From NCBI RefSeq assembly GCF_001039355.2, contig NW_019774637.1, positions 20,927 through 84,926 on the forward strand: 64,000 nucleotides of DNA, written 5' to 3'. Positions 59,173 to 64,000 of the stretch are shown here, piece after piece. Origin of the DNA: Lingula anatina (taxonomy: Eukaryota; Brachiopoda; Lingulata; Lingulida; Lingulidae). Position numbers and translations under genes: made by a program. How positions within the stretch are numbered: position 1 is the stretch's first letter; each line of letters opens with the position of its first letter. The notes beneath the pieces are model-generated. The model ran no database searches, was not told where the DNA came from, and worked only from the letters and a program-made list of their open reading frames with translations.

Positions 59173-60389
59173 CACTTTGACAACCTAGGGCAATTATAAA
59201 TATCCAAGATGACCGGCAATTCCGATGAACGGCAATTCCAATAGAAATATATACCCTTGCATATGAAATGCTCTTGTTCTTGGCTGATACCACCATGTCA
59301 GCCCAACCATGCCTTAGAAATGTGTGAATCGATCCCTTTGCTGATTGGAATCATTTTTCAAACTTTTGACAAATACAAAATATTCTGAAGCTAATTGTAG
59401 TGGAAAATGTCAAAGTCTCTTAAAGTTTTATTTGATTGGATATTCTATCACGTGTATACATGCAACAATTGCAGACAGGACTTTGGGAATCATCCAAGTA
59501 TGATACGTACAGTGTACATGTAATGGATATAATATTCTAGATATATTACTGCAAATAAGACTCACAGAAATTGCCTATAAGGAAATATTCAATGAGTCAT
59601 TGGCAAATTATAATGGGAAAGTCCTTTGATCACGCAGAAGAGGATGTAGAGAAAACGTGAATGTTTGATCTGCGTGGAGATATGGGGTTTAATACTCTTG
59701 TATTTGTATAAAAAAGTGAGTCGATTAATAAATGTTTGAAAGCTCCAACTCGGCGTCGTCGTCACTATAACACATGGTCAGAAATAAGCCATAAATAAGT
59801 GTTATTCATTTGTTTTTATTTTTTAACTAGTTATGTGAAGGATGAGTCTAAACACCTAAACATAAATAAACTTTTTCCAAATTTTTTTCAAAATATTACT
59901 CTCCATTTATATTGAGAACATGAGACTCTGTACACATACATTACTTAATTATGAATATTTTTACTGCGTTATAAATTATTTTAATTGTCTCTCCTAAAGG
60001 AGGGCATGTTGGTAGATGCGGGTTTACATTATAATAATCATAATAATGAATTAATTTTGAGTCTAAAATTAATGATAACTTGTTCAGAAAACTTTAAATA
60101 TACATAAAACAATTACTTAAGAATCAATTATTAGGAATAGATAAATATAAAAATTACAGAGCTTAACGACAAAAAAATTAAGAGTATTCTAGATGAAACA
60201 TACGTATTCTCACATAAAAGCACTTACAGTACATATCATGTTTGTTAAGAAAAAAATAATCAATTCTAGGTAAAAAAAAAAAGGCCTTATTTGCACATAG
60301 AACAATTATAAGTAGAACAGCCTTATTTTTTACAGTGCAAAAATGCAATTACTATAAAATTTGTAAAATCAATTTAAAAAGTCGATTAG

Positions 60390-60527
60390 TCAAAAAAATT
60401 TCCTGAATAAGTATGTCTTCAATTCTTTTTTTAAATGCTTGGACGACTCAATTGATCGGATTTCCAGTGGTAATAAATTCCATTCCTTTGGACCTGCTGA
60501 TTTAAAATAGGTGATTCCGAATTGCGC
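60390..60527 (-). mobile_element. LINE (non-LTR retrotransposon) reverse-transcriptase protein C-terminal end
   Basis: The minus strand encodes AQFGITYFKSAGPKEWNLL then PLEIRSIESSKHLKKELKTY and LFRKFF followed by TGA. This GPxxWNxLPxxIRxxxSxxxFKxxLKTYLF pattern is the usual tail of CR1/RTE/Jockey-like ORF2 proteins. The frame is cut upstream by TAG at 60528-60530, so it is a 5'-truncated, dead copy. Confidence 0.65.
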
Positions 60528-60579
60528 CTATGTACCTAATGTTATATAGTGCTGACTTGCATATGCTAGCAATTTGCTT

Positions 60580-60715
60580 ATTCATAGAAAGTGTTCTATC
60601 TAAAAAACACCAAGATTTTTTAGCATTGCTGATATACTAATTTGCTTATTCATAGAAAGTGTTATATCTAATAAAAAACACAAAGATTTTTTAGCATTCC
60701 TGACATACTAGTAAA
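60580..60715. repeat. Tandem duplication, unit about 70 bp
   Basis: AATTTGCTTATTCATAGAAA, GTGTTCTATCTAA and AGATTTTTTAGCATT occur twice in succession with small indels. Confidence 0.8.
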
Positions 60716-61134
60716 TTAGGCGCCTAGATTCAATTTGAAAAATAATGAAGTTGATCAATGAACATAAAAAGTTCCCTCGACTCCTTTGGCAACGTCTCTC
60801 TCCCAGTTAAAGAATCGTTTTACATGATAAATGGTTCGTGATTTGAGACGTGTGATCCCTATTGGTCAGACAAATGCTCTTTTCCCCACTTCGTGACTCG
60901 AGAGTTTCTTGGTTAGGCTATCATGATAAGAGGGGGGTTAAGAAGAAACAAATAGAGTGATCCAACTGTAAACAATATGTTTATTTTTATTCCCTCAAAT
61001 AAATTATACAATGATTATGTGGTATAACATACACATTTATATTTTGATAAAGGCGTGTGCACCCATGTTGGTTCCGTTTTGCATAAATGAAGCAATAAAA
61101 AAAGCTTTAAGCCTTAAAATTGTTTTAATGTTTA

Positions 61135-61278
61135 GACCAAATTTAAGTTAAATTTGACCAAACCTAAGAAATAAGAAAAAAAGCAAAAATTTAAATTTTA
61201 TTTATTTATTTATTTACTTTTGTTTTTGTTTTTTGTTTTTTTTTTCCTTAGGTTAGGTCAAATTTAAAAATTTAATAA
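61135..61278. repeat. Inverted repeat with A/T-rich centre
   Basis: AAATTTGACCAAACCTAAG at about 61151 faces CTTAGGTTAGGTCAAATTT at about 61248; the centre holds TTTA and poly-T runs. It is probably a small fold-back element. Confidence 0.6.
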
Positions 61279-62715
61279 TCAATGAAGTTTTATAAGAAGA
61301 ACAACATTGCTAATAGTCAGAACAAATTTGATTTAAATGGAATTCTATGAATTTTCTTTTTAACTGAAATTTTCAGGAAACGCTTTTTATTCCTTCCCCA
61401 CCCCAAATTAAAAAGATGTGTTAAGAAAATACTGTGATCTAAGTTAATGTTCATGATTACATGTAATGATGACTTAAACTCTCCGTGGAAATCATCAGAG
61501 ATACAGTAAAACGAGACTGTGTTACTTCATACAAGACGAGAAAACGTGCGGCCAGAAAGCGTGAGGTAGGGCTTACTTTTTATCAATATGAGTGAAAGTC
61601 ACAGGGAGCATTACGAAATAACACTCAAAACAAACATGATATGTTCTTAAAGTTGTGCAGAAGTCTGTAGTTCCACAGAAAACAAACAGAATGTATATAT
61701 CATCTGCCATTACTTCTGACCCGGTGTGAAAGGAATGCATGTCTTGTGGACATACGTTCTCTGGGATGTACTATCCTACCTGGACCTAGATTCCCAGCTG
61801 TATTTATTATAAACACAGGACATATATTCTTGTCGGACATAATTTTTTTTCACACTGAACAATCATACATAACAAACGCCCGTACAAGTAATATTTTAAT
61901 ATTGAAATATTACATGCCCATACAATTATTATAAACACGAAGGGATAAATATCTGAATTTTTCGAACGGTCTCCCACAGCGCCCACACAGGCTGATGGGT
62001 AAGGCGTCTGGATGTAAAAGTGACTTTATATAAGAAAAGTACGTGCTTTCCATTTTAACATGACATTAAAAAAGAATGGCGCTACTTTGAAATTACATGT
62101 ACAGTGATATGATTTGATTTAACAAAATTAAAAACACGAAAGTAATTAAATGAAATTTGAAAATAATTAAGTATTTTTTGGTTCTTCTTTTCTTTCTCTA
62201 TCATTTATTTAATTAAGGTGGGTTGGGAGTTTTATTTGAAATAATTTAATTATACATATAGCATAATCTCGTCTAAACTTAATAAATTGCAGAACTTCAA
62301 CAAAAATGAACACACGAAGCTACGTATGGAAACGTCAATTCCCAGTTTAGTTTAGTTAGACAAGGCCATCGATTCGTGTCTGCAAAACTAGAATACTAAG
62401 TAACAGTTGTCCTGCGGAAATGCATTACGGCAGATTTTGGGCTAACTTGGATGATTTCCACTCATTCGCAGTATTTGGTATTTTACATGCATTTATGAAA
62501 CCCTTCATTGTGGATAGCATGCACTGATAGGCGAAAGTTATTCAGTTGTCTTATCCCATAACTGCGACTGATTTTGCCTAATTTACTTACTAGTACGAAT
62601 CTTAGATAAAGATGAACGTGAATCTGAGAATTATTTTAATCCATTAATGAAAAAAGCGTTCGGTAAAATATTTGAAATCAAATCAATATTCGAAATCAAA
62701 ACAATAGATTAAAAA

Positions 62716-63283
62716 GCCAATGTCGTTTCAAGGCAATTTCAGCTAACATTGTTGTCCAACCTTAAAAATGCAAATAGAGAATTTCCCGTGTTCTTTGAAC
62801 CTCTGGGTCTGTCCTTTGATCTTAGTCATTTTTTACCTTGTCAGGCTTGTGCCATGGACTCAATATATTCTGCTTTTTCCTCGTCCATTTTTGCGATAAA
62901 TTCTTATAAGTCAAAATGAGCGATCTTTAGGTGCAATATCGTCCCCACCCAACACGTGGGTGTGATGTTCATAACATTAAGTGATTAAAGCTGTAATCGG
63001 GCGAGAAAGGGCTTAGAACAGTCTGTCACATTCCCTAATCATACATTACTTTTGGTCACGATCAACATGCACTGTATTGGTGTTAATTCATGCCTAAACT
63101 GTTGGACGAGAGCCACACGTACATGTACCTGTATCACAGGTACTACAGTATACCGGGTAGATATCTTTCGAGTTATGTGGAAATATGTCGGAACATTTTC
63201 GTTGAGCTAAAAAGTAAGAGGCTTTTGGAGGCTTATAGTCGAAGTGAAATTTTCGGAACGTAGAAAATGTTTGTTCCTATGAA
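62716..63283. repeat. Direct repeat, copy 2
   Basis: Same orientation as 58640-59172, about 4 kb downstream, with small indels. Just beyond it (63340-63430, minus strand) a short stretch (LEHM followed by acidic residues) weakly resembles part of the GPCR ectodomain. Confidence 0.85.
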
Positions 63284-63685
63284 GTATTTTTCTAGATTCG
63301 GGTATAGATAGCTTTCGAGTTATTATCCCGAGCGACGCCAGTCCCCATACTTGCACCATCTCTGCACCATCAATGTTGAAGTCCGTCATGTGCTCAAGGC
63401 TTTGTTTGATCTTGCAATGAATTTCTTGGTTTGATAAGCCTACAAGTTACGTTATGGAGAAAAATAACGTTGCATTTTTTATCTATCATTTAGTTTTACA
63501 CTGACATTTACTCCACCCATGATGGAAATTGCATGATGGGATTCGAGGCAGTTCACACCTGGACGGTTATAGTTTTACTTGAGTTTTCTCTGCTATTTCA
63601 AAAAGTTATTTATATTTTTGATATATAATAGATAGAAGAAGCTTAGTTAACGAACAATATTAATGTGTAACATTTAAAGCTGAAT

Positions 63686-63687
63686 AA

Positions 63688-63724
<37 letters not shown>
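63686..63724. repeat. ATT trinucleotide microsatellite
   Basis: About 13 uninterrupted TTA units. Confidence 0.95.
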
Positions 63725-63726
<2 letters not shown>

Positions 63727-64000
63727 AAGTCGGACGTTGATCATGAGTTACTCCGGGCATATGATTTTATAATATTAGCAGGGTCCCAATTGAAAAGGAT
63801 ATATCTTGGTGATCATGGGAAATCGTTGAAGTTTCTAGAAAAATGTATATAATTGTATCTTTTTGCTTTATTTATTCATTTAATAACCTGTATCCTATTT
63901 CTTTATTATTTTTGCTATATAAAGGTCTAGCGAACCAAGCTGTTGACTTAATTAAGTTTGTCCAAGATTTTATCCCGGGATCTGGAGCTTTTCTAGTGCA

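Overview
This is eukaryotic, intron-rich, AT-rich animal DNA. It has canonical GT-AG introns, phase-1 calcium-binding EGF (cbEGF) exons, long simple-sequence tracts and many short fold-back elements. Gene content (a TTPA-like CRAL-TRIO protein, a cbEGF/C-type-lectin protein, the cohesin regulator PDS5 and a large-ectodomain GPCR) together with frequent TACATGTA-type sequence fits a marine lophotrochozoan, most likely a mollusc. The taxon is an inference. No bacterial, plasmid or phage feature was seen.

Layout. 1-2484: intergenic/5' region with microsatellites. 2485-13613 (+): a complete seven-exon alpha-tocopherol-transfer-protein-like gene (307 aa), whose introns carry a 398-bp inverted-repeat element, a 35-bp minisatellite, a Crypton-like recombinase fragment and a 2.1-kb inverted-repeat element. 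14155-15487: a second, slightly diverged copy of the gene's 3' end placed after a single N, best read as the other haplotype. 15.5-32.0 kb: about 16 kb without a recognisable host gene, holding fold-back elements, a dispersed repeat family, tRNA-like (SINE) sequence and a 601-base gap. 32041-45962 (-): the 3' part of a secreted-type protein with at least twelve distinct cbEGF exons followed by a split C-type lectin domain. Three of its cbEGF exons appear twice on either side of another single N (36760), again probably haplotypes. 47058-54875 (+): thirteen exons for the N-terminal ~532 residues of PDS5; the gene then stops at a single N (55141). 55854-57263 (-): first exon of a GPCR (ectodomain plus TM1-TM3), with a broken paralogous fragment at 57877-58175. 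58.2-64 kb: repeats, including a ~0.5-kb direct repeat pair and a LINE 3' end.

The genes do not form a pathway. The most unusual pattern is at exon/intron borders. At three cbEGF exons (one array is present in both assembly copies) and probably at PDS5 exon 9, the last bases of the exon plus the splice donor have been amplified into tandem arrays, giving up to about 26 consecutive copies of a donor site. In the 51-bp array the unit is a multiple of three and stays open, so alternative donor use could add 17-residue EGF half-modules. The four isolated single Ns (14154, 36760, 45963, 55141) mark contig joins, and at least two of them separate duplicated haplotype sequence, so copy numbers and exon order near them should not be taken literally.
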